Positions 7,101-16,107 of a DNA stretch of 31,178 nt are shown piece after piece. The notes under the pieces were generated by a model. It was not told where the DNA came from. It was given only the letters and a program-made list of their open reading frames with translations, and searched no databases. Every line of letters begins with the position of its first letter. The first letter of the stretch is position 1. The translations under genes were made by a program, and so were the position numbers. Source of the stretch: an uncultured Eubacteriales bacterium (GTDB lineage Bacteria; Bacillota; Clostridia; Oscillospirales; Acutalibacteraceae). Location: the NCBI GenBank assembly GCA_900540235.1, contig UQEY01000023.1:1-31178 (forward strand). Direction: 5' to 3'.

Positions 7101-7152
7101 CAAATTTTCATTTCTACAACGATAACTAATAAAAACAATCAGGACTAAAAAT

Positions 7153-8229
7153 ATGGAAGATAACAAAATTTACATATGCCTTGAAAACGGTGATGTATTT
7201 GAGGGAAAAAGTTTCGGCGCTAAAGGCGAAGTTATCGGCGAACTTGTTTTTACAACAGGTATGGGCGGATATATTGAAACATTAACCGACCCGAGTTACT
7301 ACGGTCAAATAGTAATGCAGACTTTTCCGCTTATCGGCAACTACGGTTTTATTGATGAAGACAAGGAAAGCGAGAAATCGTATGTTTCGGCTTATGTTGT
7401 TAGGGAAAAGTGCGATGAGCCATCAAACTTCAGGTGCGAAAAAACGCTTGACAAATACCTTAAAGACAACAACATTATCGGTGTGTACGGCGTTGATACA
7501 AGAGAAATTACAAAGACTATAAGAGAAGCCGGTGTTATGAACGCTATCATAACCGCAAACCCTGCCACGGTCGATTTCGACAGAATTAAGGCTTACGAAA
7601 TTAAAGATGCCGTTAAAAGCGTTTCTTGTAAAAAGCCTTATATGAGTGCATCAAACGAGCACAAATACAATGTGGTTCTTATTGATTACGGAACCAAGAA
7701 AAATATTGTAAGAGAGCTTAACAAAAGGGGCTGCAATGTTGCGGTTGTGCCATATGATACCAAAGCTTGCGACATTTTATCATTAAACCCTGACGGAATT
7801 ATGCTTTCTAACGGTCCCGGTGACCCTAAGGAAAATGTTGAAGCAATAGCCGAACTTAAAAAACTTGTGGGCAAAGTTCCTATTTTTGCAATTTGCCTCG
7901 GTCATCAGCTTTTGGCGCTCAGCCAAGGCGGTGAAACGACTAAGCTAAAATACGGTCACAGAGGTGTAAACCAGCCGGTTAAAAACCTTGAAAGTAAGAG
8001 AACTTACATTTCTTCTCAAAACCACGGTTACGCAGTAGTTAATGAAGAAATCGAAAAAACGGGTGCTAAAGTAAGCTACATTAATGCAAATGACGGTACT
8101 TGCGAGGGTGTTGATTATCCGGGCAAAAAGGCTTTTTCGGTTCAATTCCATCCTGAAGCTTGCTCCGGTCCTCACGATACGAGATTTATTTTTGACAAAT
8201 TTATTGAAATGATGGGAGGTAACAACTAA
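7153..8229 (+). CDS. carA: Carbamoyl-phosphate synthase small (glutaminase) subunit
   Basis: CarA hydrolyses glutamine and passes ammonia to CarB for carbamoyl phosphate synthesis. In the 358 residues the N-terminal CPSase_sm_chain domain covers about 1-145, with TGMGGYIETLTDPSY near residue 40, and a class I glutamine amidotransferase domain follows. The catalytic triad is visible: Cys248 in FAICLGHQ, and His333 and Glu335 in QFHPEA. The start has AGGA eight bases upstream. The stop overlaps the carB start in TAATG with GGGAGG just before, so the two subunits are translationally coupled. Its placement with arg genes suggests an arginine-dedicated enzyme, but whether a pyrimidine copy exists cannot be seen. 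Confidence 0.95.
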   Translation: MEDNKIYICLENGDVFEGKSFGAKGEVIGELVFTTGMGGYIETLTDPSYYGQIVMQTFPLIGNYGFIDEDKESEKSYVSAYVVREKCDEPSNFRCEKTLDKYLKDNNIIGVYGVDTREITKTIREAGVMNAIITANPATVDFDRIKAYEIKDAVKSVSCKKPYMSASNEHKYNVVLIDYGTKKNIVRELNKRGCNVAVVPYDTKACDILSLNPDGIMLSNGPGDPKENVEAIAELKKLVGKVPIFAICLGHQLLALSQGGETTKLKYGHRGVNQPVKNLESKRTYISSQNHGYAVVNEEIEKTGAKVSYINANDGTCEGVDYPGKKAFSVQFHPEACSGPHDTRFIFDKFIEMMGGNN

Positions 8230-11200
8230 TGCCTCTTAATAAAGATATTAAAAAGGTACTTGTTATCGGCTCGGGTCCTATTGTTATAGGTCAGGCTGCA
8301 GAATTTGACTATGCGGGTGCTCAGGCTTGCCGTGTGCTCAAAGACGAGGGAATCGAAGTTGTGCTCGTTAATTCAAACCCTGCAACAATTATGACCGACA
8401 AGGCGCTTGCAGACCACATTTATCTTGAACCCCTTACCGAAGAAACGGTTAAAAGAATTATTGAAAAAGAAAGACCCGATTCTATCCTTTGCGGACTCGG
8501 CGGACAGACAGGTCTTACAATAGGTATGCAGCTTGCAAAAGACGGTTATCTTGACAAAATGGGAGTTAAACTCCTCGGTACCGACGCCGAAGCGATTGAC
8601 AAGGCGGAGGACAGGCAGATGTTTCGTGACACAATGGTTAAAATTAATCAACCCGTTGTGCCGAGCGACATTGCATACACCGTTGAGCACGCCAAGGAAA
8701 TTGCGCAGGATATAGGATATCCGGTTATTATTCGTCCTGCATTCACCCTCGGCGGTGCAGGCGGCGGTGTTGCATACAACGAAAAAGAACTTGAAGTTAT
8801 TGCTAAAAACGGCTTAATGCTTTCACCTATTACTCAGGTACTTGTTGAAAGATATATTGCAGGTTGGAAAGAGATTGAGTTTGAAGTTATGAGGGACAGT
8901 GTGGGCAATGTTATTGCAGTTTGCTCAATGGAAAACTTTGACCCGGTCGGCGTTCACACAGGCGACAGTATAGTTATTGCTCCTGCCGTTACACTTGCCG
9001 ATAAGGAACTTCAAATGCTTCGCAGTGCTTCACTCGACATTATTACCGAACTCGGAATTGAGGGCGGTTGCAACTGCCAGTTTGCGCTCAATCCTGAAAG
9101 CTTTGAGTATTCCGTTATTGAAGTTAACCCGAGAGTTTCCCGTTCATCGGCACTTGCTTCAAAAGCTACGGGTTATCCGATTGCAAAAGTTACGACTAAA
9201 ATTGCGCTCGGCTACACTCTTGACGAAATTAAAAATGACATTACAGGCAAAACCTGCGCCTGTTTTGAGCCTACCCTTGACTATGTTGTGGTTAAGCTTC
9301 CTAAATGGCCGTTTGATAAGTTTGTTAATGCTTCCCGTAAGCTCGGAACTCAGATGAAAGCTACGGGTGAAGTTATGAGCATTGCGCCGAGTTTTGAACA
9401 GGCAATTATGAAAGCCGTAAGAGGTGCTGAAATCGGTCTTAACACGCTTAACAACAAAGCGCTTGACGGTGTTGACATTAAAGAAAAGCTTCACGACCAA
9501 GATGACATCAGGCTCTTTACAGTGTTTAAAGCACTTAAAGAGGGCATAAGTATTGAAGAAATTCATAAAATCACTATGATTGACGAGTGGTTTTTGGCTA
9601 AGCTTAAAAATCTTGCCGATTTTGAGCGTGAAATTGAAGGCAAACCGCTTTCAAAAGAGCAGTACATTAAAGGTAAAAAGCTTGGCTATCCTGACAAGGC
9701 ACTTGAAAAAATCAGCGGAGGAAGCCTTACATATCACCGTGACTGCGTTTACAAAATGGTTGACACCTGCGGTGCGGAATTCAAGGCTGAAACGCCGTAT
9801 TTCTATTCGACTTATGACGAGCACTGCGAGGCGAGAGAGCTTGACAAGAGCGATAAAGAAAAGATTATCGTTCTCGGTTCCGGTCCTATTCGTATCGGAC
9901 AGGGTATTGAATTTGACTACTCGAGTGTTCACTGCGTTTGGACTTTAAAAGAACTCGGCTACGAAGTTATTATCATCAATAACAACCCTGAAACCGTATC
10001 GACAGACTTTGACACCGGCGACAGGCTTTATTTTGAACCGCTTACCGATGAAGATGTTATGAATGTTATCAAGGCTGAAAACCCTATCGGCGTTGTTGTT
10101 GCATTCGGCGGTCAAACTGCTATTAAGCTTACAAAATTTCTTGATAAGCATGGCATTAAGATTTTGGGTACAAGCGCAGAATCTATCGACATTGCCGAGG
10201 ATAGGGAAAGATTTGACGAACTTCTTGAAAAGTTTGGCATTTTCCGTCCAAAGGGCGAAAGCGTTATGACGCTTGATGAGGCTTTGGCGGCGGCTGACAG
10301 ACTTGAATATCCGGTTCTTCTTCGTCCGTCATATGTTATCGGCGGTCAAAATATGACTATTGCCTACACAGATGACGATGTTAAGCAGTATATGGCAATT
10401 ATCCTTGCTCAAGGTATTGAAAACCCGGTACTTGTTGACAAATATATGATGGGCACGGAGCTTGAAGTTGACTGTATTTCCGACGGTAAAGATGTGCTCA
10501 TTCCCGGTATTATGGAGCATATTGAGCGTGCGGGCGTTCACTCGGGTGACTCAATCGCAGTTTACCCACCTTATAACCTTAATGATAAAATGCTTGAAAA
10601 GATTTGCGATGTGTCAACAAAGCTTGCGCTTGAACTCGGCACCGACGGTCTTATCAACATTCAATATCTCATTTATAACAACGAACTTTATGTTATTGAA
10701 GTTAACCCGAGAGCGTCAAGAACCATTCCTTATATAAGCAAAGTTACCGGCGTTCCTATGGTTGAACTTGCAACAAAAATTATGGTCGGTCAAAACCTTG
10801 CAAGCCTCGGCTACGGCACGGGACTTTACAAAGCTCCGCCTTATGTTGCGGTTAAAGTTCCTGTTTTCAGCTTTGAAAAGCTTAACGATGTTAACTCGAA
10901 GTTAGGTCCTGAAATGAAGTCTACGGGTGAAGTTTTGGGCGTCGGCAAAAATCTTGTCGAAGCACTTTTCAAAGGTCTTGTTTCGGCAGGCTTTAAAACA
11001 GATTTCCATTCAAAGGACGAACACGGCGTACTCATTACAGTCACCAAGCAGGACAGATTTGAAATAGTCGGTCTTGCCAAAAAACTTGACGATTTGGGCG
11101 CTAAAATTTGGGCAACACCTGAAACAGCTAAGGCTATCGAAAGCCTCGGCATTAAGGTTAATGTTGTTAATAAGCTTAGAGAAGATGATTCGATTATGAA

Positions 11201-12260
11201 CCTTGTTGAATCGGGTCAGCTTGATTATATTGTTTACACAGGCAAGAGCGATAAGGCTTCCATTGCCGACTATATTAAGCTTCACAACAGAGCAAATCAG
11301 CTTGGCATTGCAACAATCACTTCGCTTGACACTGCAAATGCCGTAGCCGACATTATCGCTTCTCGCTATAAGCAAACGAACACGGAACTTGTTGACATCA
11401 ACTTTATGCGCAAGGAAAAAGGCATACTCAAGTTTTCAAAAATGCAAGGCACGGGCGATGACTACATTTTCTTCAATAATCAGTGCCAAATTATTACCTG
11501 CCCTGAAAGTTTTGCTATCGAATTTTGCGACAGACACAAAGGTATCGGCGGTGACGGTATAGTTCTTATTGAAAACAGCAACATTGCGGACGCTAAAATG
11601 CGTGTTTTCAACCTCGACGGAAGCGATGGCAAGATGGCAGGCAACTCAATAAGGTGCGTCGGCAAATTCCTTTATGACAACGACATTGTAAAAAAAGAAA
11701 AGATTACTATTGAAACTGCTTCAGGCGTAAAAGTACTTCATCTCTTTACCCGTGACGGAAAAGTTTCTTCAGCTACCGTTTCTATGGGCAAGGCAAAGCT
11801 TAATGCGGCTGAAATTCCTGTAACTTGGGACGGTGAAAATGTAATAAATGAGCCGTACACCGTTGACGGTAAGGAATATAACATCACCTGCTGTTCGGTC
11901 GGCAACCCACATTGCGTTGTTTTTGTTGACAATGTTGACAAGATTGACATTGAAAAGACAGGTCCTCAGTTTGAAACTGCACCGATTTTCCCTGAAAGGG
12001 TTAATACCGAATTTGTAAGGATAGTTAACTCGAAAACACTTAAAATGCGTGTGTGGGAGCGTGGCAACGGCGAAACGCAAGCTTGCGGCACCGGTGCTTG
12101 TGCGGCAGTAATTGCGGCGGTTGAAAACGGGTATTGCAATAAAGACGAGGATATCACCGTTAAAGTTAAAGGCGGCGACCTTATAGTCAATTATTCCGAT
12201 ACCGGAATAACCCTTACAGGCGATTGCAACCTTGTTTATAAAGGCGAAATTGAATATTAA
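8229..12260 (+). CDS. carB-dapF: Fusion of carbamoyl-phosphate synthase large subunit with a diaminopimelate-epimerase-like domain
   Basis: One 1343-residue frame. Residues 1 to about 1059 are a complete CarB, with two homologous ATP-grasp halves (repeated GSGPI..GQ motifs at about 14 and 557) and a C-terminal regulatory MGS-like domain (about 935-1055). After DINF at about 1056-1059 the chain continues without a stop into a full-length DapF-like domain (about 1068-1343). That domain has KMQGTG, NLDGSDGKM, GNPHCVVF and the second-cysteine motif QACGTGACAA (Cys1286). The first catalytic cysteine of DapF, expected in a CGN motif, is Ala1137 (MAGNSIRC), and Asn of the GND motif is Asp1077. An internal ATG at 11406 could in principle start a separate DapF, but no strong ribosome site precedes it. 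CarB function is near certain; DapF activity is doubtful. Confidence 0.92.
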   Translation: MPLNKDIKKVLVIGSGPIVIGQAAEFDYAGAQACRVLKDEGIEVVLVNSNPATIMTDKALADHIYLEPLTEETVKRIIEKERPDSILCGLGGQTGLTIGMQLAKDGYLDKMGVKLLGTDAEAIDKAEDRQMFRDTMVKINQPVVPSDIAYTVEHAKEIAQDIGYPVIIRPAFTLGGAGGGVAYNEKELEVIAKNGLMLSPITQVLVERYIAGWKEIEFEVMRDSVGNVIAVCSMENFDPVGVHTGDSIVIAPAVTLADKELQMLRSASLDIITELGIEGGCNCQFALNPESFEYSVIEVNPRVSRSSALASKATGYPIAKVTTKIALGYTLDEIKNDITGKTCACFEPTLDYVVVKLPKWPFDKFVNASRKLGTQMKATGEVMSIAPSFEQAIMKAVRGAEIGLNTLNNKALDGVDIKEKLHDQDDIRLFTVFKALKEGISIEEIHKITMIDEWFLAKLKNLADFEREIEGKPLSKEQYIKGKKLGYPDKALEKISGGSLTYHRDCVYKMVDTCGAEFKAETPYFYSTYDEHCEARELDKSDKEKIIVLGSGPIRIGQGIEFDYSSVHCVWTLKELGYEVIIINNNPETVSTDFDTGDRLYFEPLTDEDVMNVIKAENPIGVVVAFGGQTAIKLTKFLDKHGIKILGTSAESIDIAEDRERFDELLEKFGIFRPKGESVMTLDEALAAADRLEYPVLLRPSYVIGGQNMTIAYTDDDVKQYMAIILAQGIENPVLVDKYMMGTELEVDCISDGKDVLIPGIMEHIERAGVHSGDSIAVYPPYNLNDKMLEKICDVSTKLALELGTDGLINIQYLIYNNELYVIEVNPRASRTIPYISKVTGVPMVELATKIMVGQNLASLGYGTGLYKAPPYVAVKVPVFSFEKLNDVNSKLGPEMKSTGEVLGVGKNLVEALFKGLVSAGFKTDFHSKDEHGVLITVTKQDRFEIVGLAKKLDDLGAKIWATPETAKAIESLGIKVNVVNKLREDDSIMNLVESGQLDYIVYTGKSDKASIADYIKLHNRANQLGIATITSLDTANAVADIIASRYKQTNTELVDINFMRKEKGILKFSKMQGTGDDYIFFNNQCQIITCPESFAIEFCDRHKGIGGDGIVLIENSNIADAKMRVFNLDGSDGKMAGNSIRCVGKFLYDNDIVKKEKITIETASGVKVLHLFTRDGKVSSATVSMGKAKLNAAEIPVTWDGENVINEPYTVDGKEYNITCCSVGNPHCVVFVDNVDKIDIEKTGPQFETAPIFPERVNTEFVRIVNSKTLKMRVWERGNGETQACGTGACAAVIAAVENGYCNKDEDITVKVKGGDLIVNYSDTGITLTGDCNLVYKGEIEY

Positions 12261-12263
12261 CGC

Positions 12264-12299
12264 AAAAAGCAGTCGGTGTAAATTTGCCGACTGCTTTTT
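12264..12299 (+). terminator. Rho-independent terminator of the arginine operon
   Basis: AAAAAGCAGTCGG and CCGACTGCTTTTT form a 13-bp stem around a 10-base loop, ending in five T residues, immediately after the carB-dapF stop. The A-run on the left would let it work in both directions. Confidence 0.93.
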
Positions 12300-12308
12300 A
12301 TTGTGTGG

Positions 12309-12490
12309 TAAATTATAGTTTGCAATCGGTTGACGGCTTCGCCACATTATAGTTTTTCTCTCCCTCAGTCAACAAAGTTGACAGCTCCCTCATCAGATGG
12401 AGCCGAGTTTTCTTGCTTCCCTCTGACGAGGGAAGTGGCGGCTTCGCCGTCGATAGGAGAGAAACCGATGTTAAGATAAACAATAATTTA
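12309..12490 (+). repeat. Copy B of the dispersed palindromic repeat, MITE-like
   Basis: A 182-bp element bounded by TAAATTATAGTTT (12309-12321) and its near-complement AAACAATAATTTA (12478-12490; 12 of 13 bases). Inside are several hairpins: GTCAAC-AAA-GTTGAC (12368-12382), GCTCC with GGAGC (12384-12403), CTTCCCTC-TGAC-GAGGGAAG (about 12416-12435) and GGCG-GCTT-CGCC. No transposase is encoded. Partial copies lie at both window ends. The rest of the gap before uvrC holds a promoter. Confidence 0.82.
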
Positions 12491-12515
12491 CTTGCTTTAT
12501 TTTTGGTGTATTTTA

Positions 12516-12524
12516 TGTTATACT
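12516..12524 (+). promoter_or_regulatory. Extended -10 promoter of uvrC
   Basis: TGTTATACT gives the TGn extension plus TATACT, 22 bases before the uvrC start. No good -35 hexamer is seen at the right distance, as is usual for extended -10 promoters. Confidence 0.55.
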
Positions 12525-12546
12525 TATTAATAAGGCAGGTGATTAT

Positions 12547-14367
12547 GTGACTGAAAAAGAACTTAGAAAAAAAGCAATGGCGCTTCCGCTTCATCCGGGC
12601 GTATATATAATGAAAAATAAGGACAAGAAGATTATATATATCGGAAAGGCAAAGAAGCTTAAAAACCGTGTTTCGCAGTATTTCGGCAGCCACACTAATC
12701 ATTCGCTCAAAGTAATAAGAATGGTTGAAAATGTTAACGATTTTGATTACATTCTTTGCGACAGCGAGTTTGAAGCACTCGTGCTTGAATGCTCACTTAT
12801 TAAACAACATCAGCCAAAATATAATATTTTACTTAAAGATGACAAAGGATATAACTATATCAAGATTACGAAAGAGCAGTATCCGAAAATCAGCGAATGT
12901 AAGCAAATGACGGATGACGGTGCGCAGTATGTAGGACCGTATATTTCCAATTTCTCGGTTAAGCAAGCGGTTGACGAAACGCTCAGGATATTTAAACTTC
13001 CGAGGTGTAACAAGAAATTTCCGAAAGATTATAAGTCCTCCAGACCTTGTTTGAACGGCTTTATGGGCATTTGCTGTGCTCCGTGCGCAGGCAGAGTAAC
13101 GCTTGATGAATATAAAAGCAATATTAATGAAGCAATAGCTTTTCTTAAAGGCGGAAGCGTTAAGGCCGTTAAGCAAATGGAAGAACAGATGATTAAGTGC
13201 AGCGAAAATCTTCAGTTTGAAGAAGCGGCAAAACTCAGGGACAGGATAAGAGCAATTAAAAATCTTGAAGAAAAGCAAAATGTTGTTTCAATCAATGTGC
13301 CCGAGGAAGATGTTTTTGCTCTGGTTAACGGAAAGAAGAAAGCTTGCTTTGAAGTTATCAGGTTTGAACACGGCAAACTTACCGATTCTGAGTTTTGGCT
13401 TATTGATTCGGTTGAAGATTTGGCGAGCGCAAGGTTTGAACTTATTGAACGCTATTATTCTATGAGAAATCGTGTTGCTTCAAGAATTGCTGTTGACGGC
13501 GAGATTGAAGATGAAGAACTTTTAGCAAAATTTCTTGAAGATAAAAAGGGCAAAAAGGTTGAATTTATCCACCCGCAAAAGGGTGAACACCTTTCTATTG
13601 TCAATATGTGTATTCAAAATGCAAACGAGCATTTGGCACAGCAGCAGGGCAGGCTTGGCAGGGAGATTGCAACGCTTGAGGAACTTAAAAATCTTCTCGG
13701 TCTTGACAAAATGCCCGAATATATTGAGTCATACGATATTTCACATACCTTCGGCGCAGACAATGTTGCCGGTATGGTGGTTTTCCACAATGGCAGACCG
13801 ATGAAAAGTGCATACAAGCGATTTGCAATCAAAGGCTTTGACGGTCAAAACGATGTCGGTTCTATGCAGGAAGTTTTGACAAGGCGTTTTAATCATTATT
13901 ATAATGACGAAGATGGCAGCACATTTAAGATTTTGCCCGATTTAATTTTGCTTGACGGCGGTGAACCGCAGGTTAGGGCGGTACTGCCGGTTATCGCTTC
14001 AATGGGGCTTAATGTGCCGGTTTTCGGTATGGTTAAGGATAATAAGCACAGAACCCGTGCCATAGCAGTCACAAGCGGTGAAATTGAAATTAACTCGCAT
14101 CGTCAGGTGTTTACTCTTGTTTCAAATATTCAGGAGGAAGTTCACCGCTTTGCAATTTCTTACCACCACAATAAGCACAAAAAGAGCACTCTTTCAACAT
14201 CACTTACAAAAATCAACGGTATCGGAGATACGAAAGCTAAGGCTTTGATGAAGCATTTTAAAACGATAACCGCAATAAAATCGGCAAGTGTCGAAGAATT
14301 GGCACAGGCAGACGGTATTTCGTTAAAAAATGCCGAAGAAATTTATAATTTTTATCATAATTTGTAA
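12547..14367 (+). CDS. uvrC: UvrABC excinuclease subunit C
   Basis: UvrC makes both incisions around DNA damage during nucleotide excision repair. The 606 residues show a GIY-YIG nuclease domain (GVY at 18-20, YIG at 31-33, Arg41), a UVR segment near residue 205 that binds UvrB, the RNase H-like 5' nuclease region (SYDISHTFGADNVAGM near 400) and helix-hairpin-helix motifs at the C-terminus (INGIGDTKAKAL). The start is GTG, chosen because AGG lies seven bases upstream and the protein then begins just before the GIY domain. There is no uvrA or uvrB nearby. Transcription appears to come from its own promoter. Confidence 0.96.
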   Translation: MTEKELRKKAMALPLHPGVYIMKNKDKKIIYIGKAKKLKNRVSQYFGSHTNHSLKVIRMVENVNDFDYILCDSEFEALVLECSLIKQHQPKYNILLKDDKGYNYIKITKEQYPKISECKQMTDDGAQYVGPYISNFSVKQAVDETLRIFKLPRCNKKFPKDYKSSRPCLNGFMGICCAPCAGRVTLDEYKSNINEAIAFLKGGSVKAVKQMEEQMIKCSENLQFEEAAKLRDRIRAIKNLEEKQNVVSINVPEEDVFALVNGKKKACFEVIRFEHGKLTDSEFWLIDSVEDLASARFELIERYYSMRNRVASRIAVDGEIEDEELLAKFLEDKKGKKVEFIHPQKGEHLSIVNMCIQNANEHLAQQQGRLGREIATLEELKNLLGLDKMPEYIESYDISHTFGADNVAGMVVFHNGRPMKSAYKRFAIKGFDGQNDVGSMQEVLTRRFNHYYNDEDGSTFKILPDLILLDGGEPQVRAVLPVIASMGLNVPVFGMVKDNKHRTRAIAVTSGEIEINSHRQVFTLVSNIQEEVHRFAISYHHNKHKKSTLSTSLTKINGIGDTKAKALMKHFKTITAIKSASVEELAQADGISLKNAEEIYNFYHNL

Positions 14368-14379
14368 AAATAATTTTAA

Positions 14380-14413
14380 TTGACTTGACTATTATTTTTG
14401 TAGTTTGTATAAT
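14380..14413 (+). promoter_or_regulatory. Sigma-A promoter of rsmD-coaD
   Basis: TTGACT (14385-14390) and TATAAT (14408-14413) are separated by 17 bases; an overlapping second TTGACT starts at 14380. The transcript would start about 40 bases before rsmD. Confidence 0.8.
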
Positions 14414-14458
14414 ATTAGCTAACCTATTAGATATAGATGTTTTTAAGGAAACGATATT

Positions 14459-15001
14459 ATGATGAGAGTAATTACCGGCATTGCCCGTGGCAGGAGGCTT
14501 GAAACCTTGCCCGGTGAGGATGTCACAAGACCTACAACGGAATCTGTTAAAGAAGCTATTTTTTCTATGATTCAATTTGAAATTGAAGGTAAAAATGTGC
14601 TTGACTTGTTTGCAGGCTCGGGTCAACTTGGTATTGAGGCTCTTTCAAGGGGCGCAAAAAAGTGCACTTTTGTTGAAAACAACAGGCAGGCTTACAAAGT
14701 TGTTGAGGACAATGTTAAGCATTGCAAGCTTGAAGCAGGCGCAAGAATAGTTTTGAGCGACGCTTATTCTTTCCTTTCAAGGAGGGACAGTTTTGATATC
14801 GCTTTTCTTGACCCGCCGTACAAGCAGGGCATTATTGAAAAGTGTTTGCCTTCGCTTCTTCCTATGATGAGCGATGACGGTATCGTTGTTTGCGAAACTT
14901 CAAGGGATGAATCGTTACCTGACAAAATAGGCGGTTTTTATGCCGACAGAGTAAGAAATTACGGCAAAACCAAGATTACCCTTTATCGAAGGGAGCTATA
15001 A
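14459..15001 (+). CDS. rsmD: 16S rRNA (guanine(966)-N2)-methyltransferase
   Basis: It methylates one guanine of 16S rRNA using S-adenosylmethionine during 30S assembly. In 180 residues the SAM-binding motif DLFAGSGQLGIEALSRGA lies near residue 50 and the catalytic DPPY motif near residue 120; the RPTTE segment near the start is typical of RsmD. Two ATG codons are adjacent at the start, and the first has AAGGAA eight bases before it. It is followed one base later by coaD, a very common pairing in Firmicutes. Confidence 0.93.
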   Translation: MMRVITGIARGRRLETLPGEDVTRPTTESVKEAIFSMIQFEIEGKNVLDLFAGSGQLGIEALSRGAKKCTFVENNRQAYKVVEDNVKHCKLEAGARIVLSDAYSFLSRRDSFDIAFLDPPYKQGIIEKCLPSLLPMMSDDGIVVCETSRDESLPDKIGGFYADRVRNYGKTKITLYRREL

Positions 15002-15002
15002 T

Positions 15003-15494
15003 ATGAAAATTGCGATTTGTCCGGGCAGTTTTGACCCGATAACATTAGGTCATAAGGATGTTATAGAAAGGGCGTCTCAGCTTTTTGACAAGGTTATAGT
15101 TTTGGTACTCAACAACAGTTCAAAAAAGCCGATGTTCACTCTTGAAGAAAGAACAAAATTTATTAAGCGCTGTGTTAATCTTGAAAATGTTGAGATTGAT
15201 ACATATTCCGGTCTTTTGGTTGACTATGCAAAAATGCATAATGCAAGCGCAATTATTAAAGGGCTTCGTGCAGTGTCTGATTTCGACTATGAATTTCAGC
15301 TTGCGCTTATTAATAAGAGCCTTTATCCAAAGATTGAAACTCTGTTTTTACCTGCCAAGGGCGAAAATATGTTTTTGTCCTCAAGTATGGTTAAAGAGGT
15401 GTGCACTCTCGGTGGTGACATATCATCGTTTGTGCCGAATGAAATATTAAATGATATTTATAAAAGATGTAAAGGAGACGGCAAAAATGACTAA
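15003..15494 (+). CDS. coaD: Pantetheine-phosphate adenylyltransferase
   Basis: CoaD transfers AMP from ATP to 4'-phosphopantetheine, the fourth step of coenzyme A synthesis. The 163-residue length is normal. The nucleotidyltransferase signature GSFDPITLGH lies at residues 8-17 with the ATP-binding TxGH, and SSSMVKE near residue 128 is the second signature. GGGAG precedes the start. The final eight bases overlap the start of the next gene, coupling the two. Confidence 0.96.
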   Translation: MKIAICPGSFDPITLGHKDVIERASQLFDKVIVLVLNNSSKKPMFTLEERTKFIKRCVNLENVEIDTYSGLLVDYAKMHNASAIIKGLRAVSDFDYEFQLALINKSLYPKIETLFLPAKGENMFLSSSMVKEVCTLGGDISSFVPNEILNDIYKRCKGDGKND

Positions 15495-16047
15495 TACAGA
15501 TATTTTACTTGAAGATTTAGAGGATGTGCTTGACAGTGCTTCTTCAATTCCGCTCAGCAAAAAGTACGCAGTAGATGTTGACAAGATTAAGACTATTATT
15601 GAAGATATTCGTCTTAACACACCGCAGGAAACAAAGCAGGCTAAGGCTATCGTTGATTCAAGAAACAACATTCTTGAAGAAGCTAAGAAAGAGGCAGCCG
15701 ATATTATCGCCAAAGCTCAGGAGGAAGCAAGGGAACTTGTTGCCCGTGACCAAATCACTCAAACTGCTCAGGCTGAAGCAGCAGACATTATTGCTAAGGC
15801 TAAGGAACAGGGTGATTCTTACATTGCCGATGCTCAAAATCAGGCTTCGGATATCCTCGGCAATGCAACAAATCAGGCTAACGAGATGGTAACTACCGCT
15901 CAAAACAAGTCAAGAGAAATGCTTACTGCCGTTAACAACTATGCGGACGATACCCTTCTTGCTATCGACGATTCACTTTATAAGGCTCTTGCCGATGTTC
16001 GTCGTATCCGTCAGGGCATCGAAAATACACAGAATAAGAATAAATAA
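15487..16047 (+). CDS. Alanine/glutamate-rich coiled-coil protein (unknown function)
   Basis: This 186-residue protein starts at the ATG at 15487, with AAGGAG nine bases upstream; an in-frame codon at 15451 inside coaD is not supported. It has no membrane segment. From about residue 58 to 150 it is a long amphipathic helix with near-repeats of AADIIAKA, rich in Ala, Gln and Glu, resembling the stalk helices of ATP synthase b/E subunits or DivIVA-type proteins. Genes of this look often follow coaD in clostridia, but the function is unknown to me. A structural or membrane-curvature role is possible; nothing in the sequence proves it. Confidence 0.75.
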   Translation: MTNTDILLEDLEDVLDSASSIPLSKKYAVDVDKIKTIIEDIRLNTPQETKQAKAIVDSRNNILEEAKKEAADIIAKAQEEARELVARDQITQTAQAEAADIIAKAKEQGDSYIADAQNQASDILGNATNQANEMVTTAQNKSREMLTAVNNYADDTLLAIDDSLYKALADVRRIRQGIENTQNKNK

Positions 16048-16070
16048 TTTTTAAACTGTTTGTGAAATCA

Positions 16071-16107
16071 AAAAGCGGTGCAGTCGAATGACTGCACCGT
16101 TTTGTTT
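16071..16107. terminator. Bidirectional terminator between convergent operons
   Basis: CGGTGCAGTC (16076-16085) pairs with GACTGCACCG (16090-16099) around a GAAT loop. A-rich sequence on the left and TTTTGTTTT on the right let it stop both the coaD operon and the leftward rhamnose operon. Confidence 0.9.

Noticed and set aside
11406..12260. Separate dapF gene starting at the internal ATG
   Set aside because: No stop codon separates it from carB and no convincing ribosome site precedes 11406; kept as an alternative within the fusion entry only.
11769..12347. 192-codon minus-strand open frame over the DapF domain and terminator
   Set aside because: It runs through a strong terminator and repeat DNA and opposes a conserved coding region; no family features.
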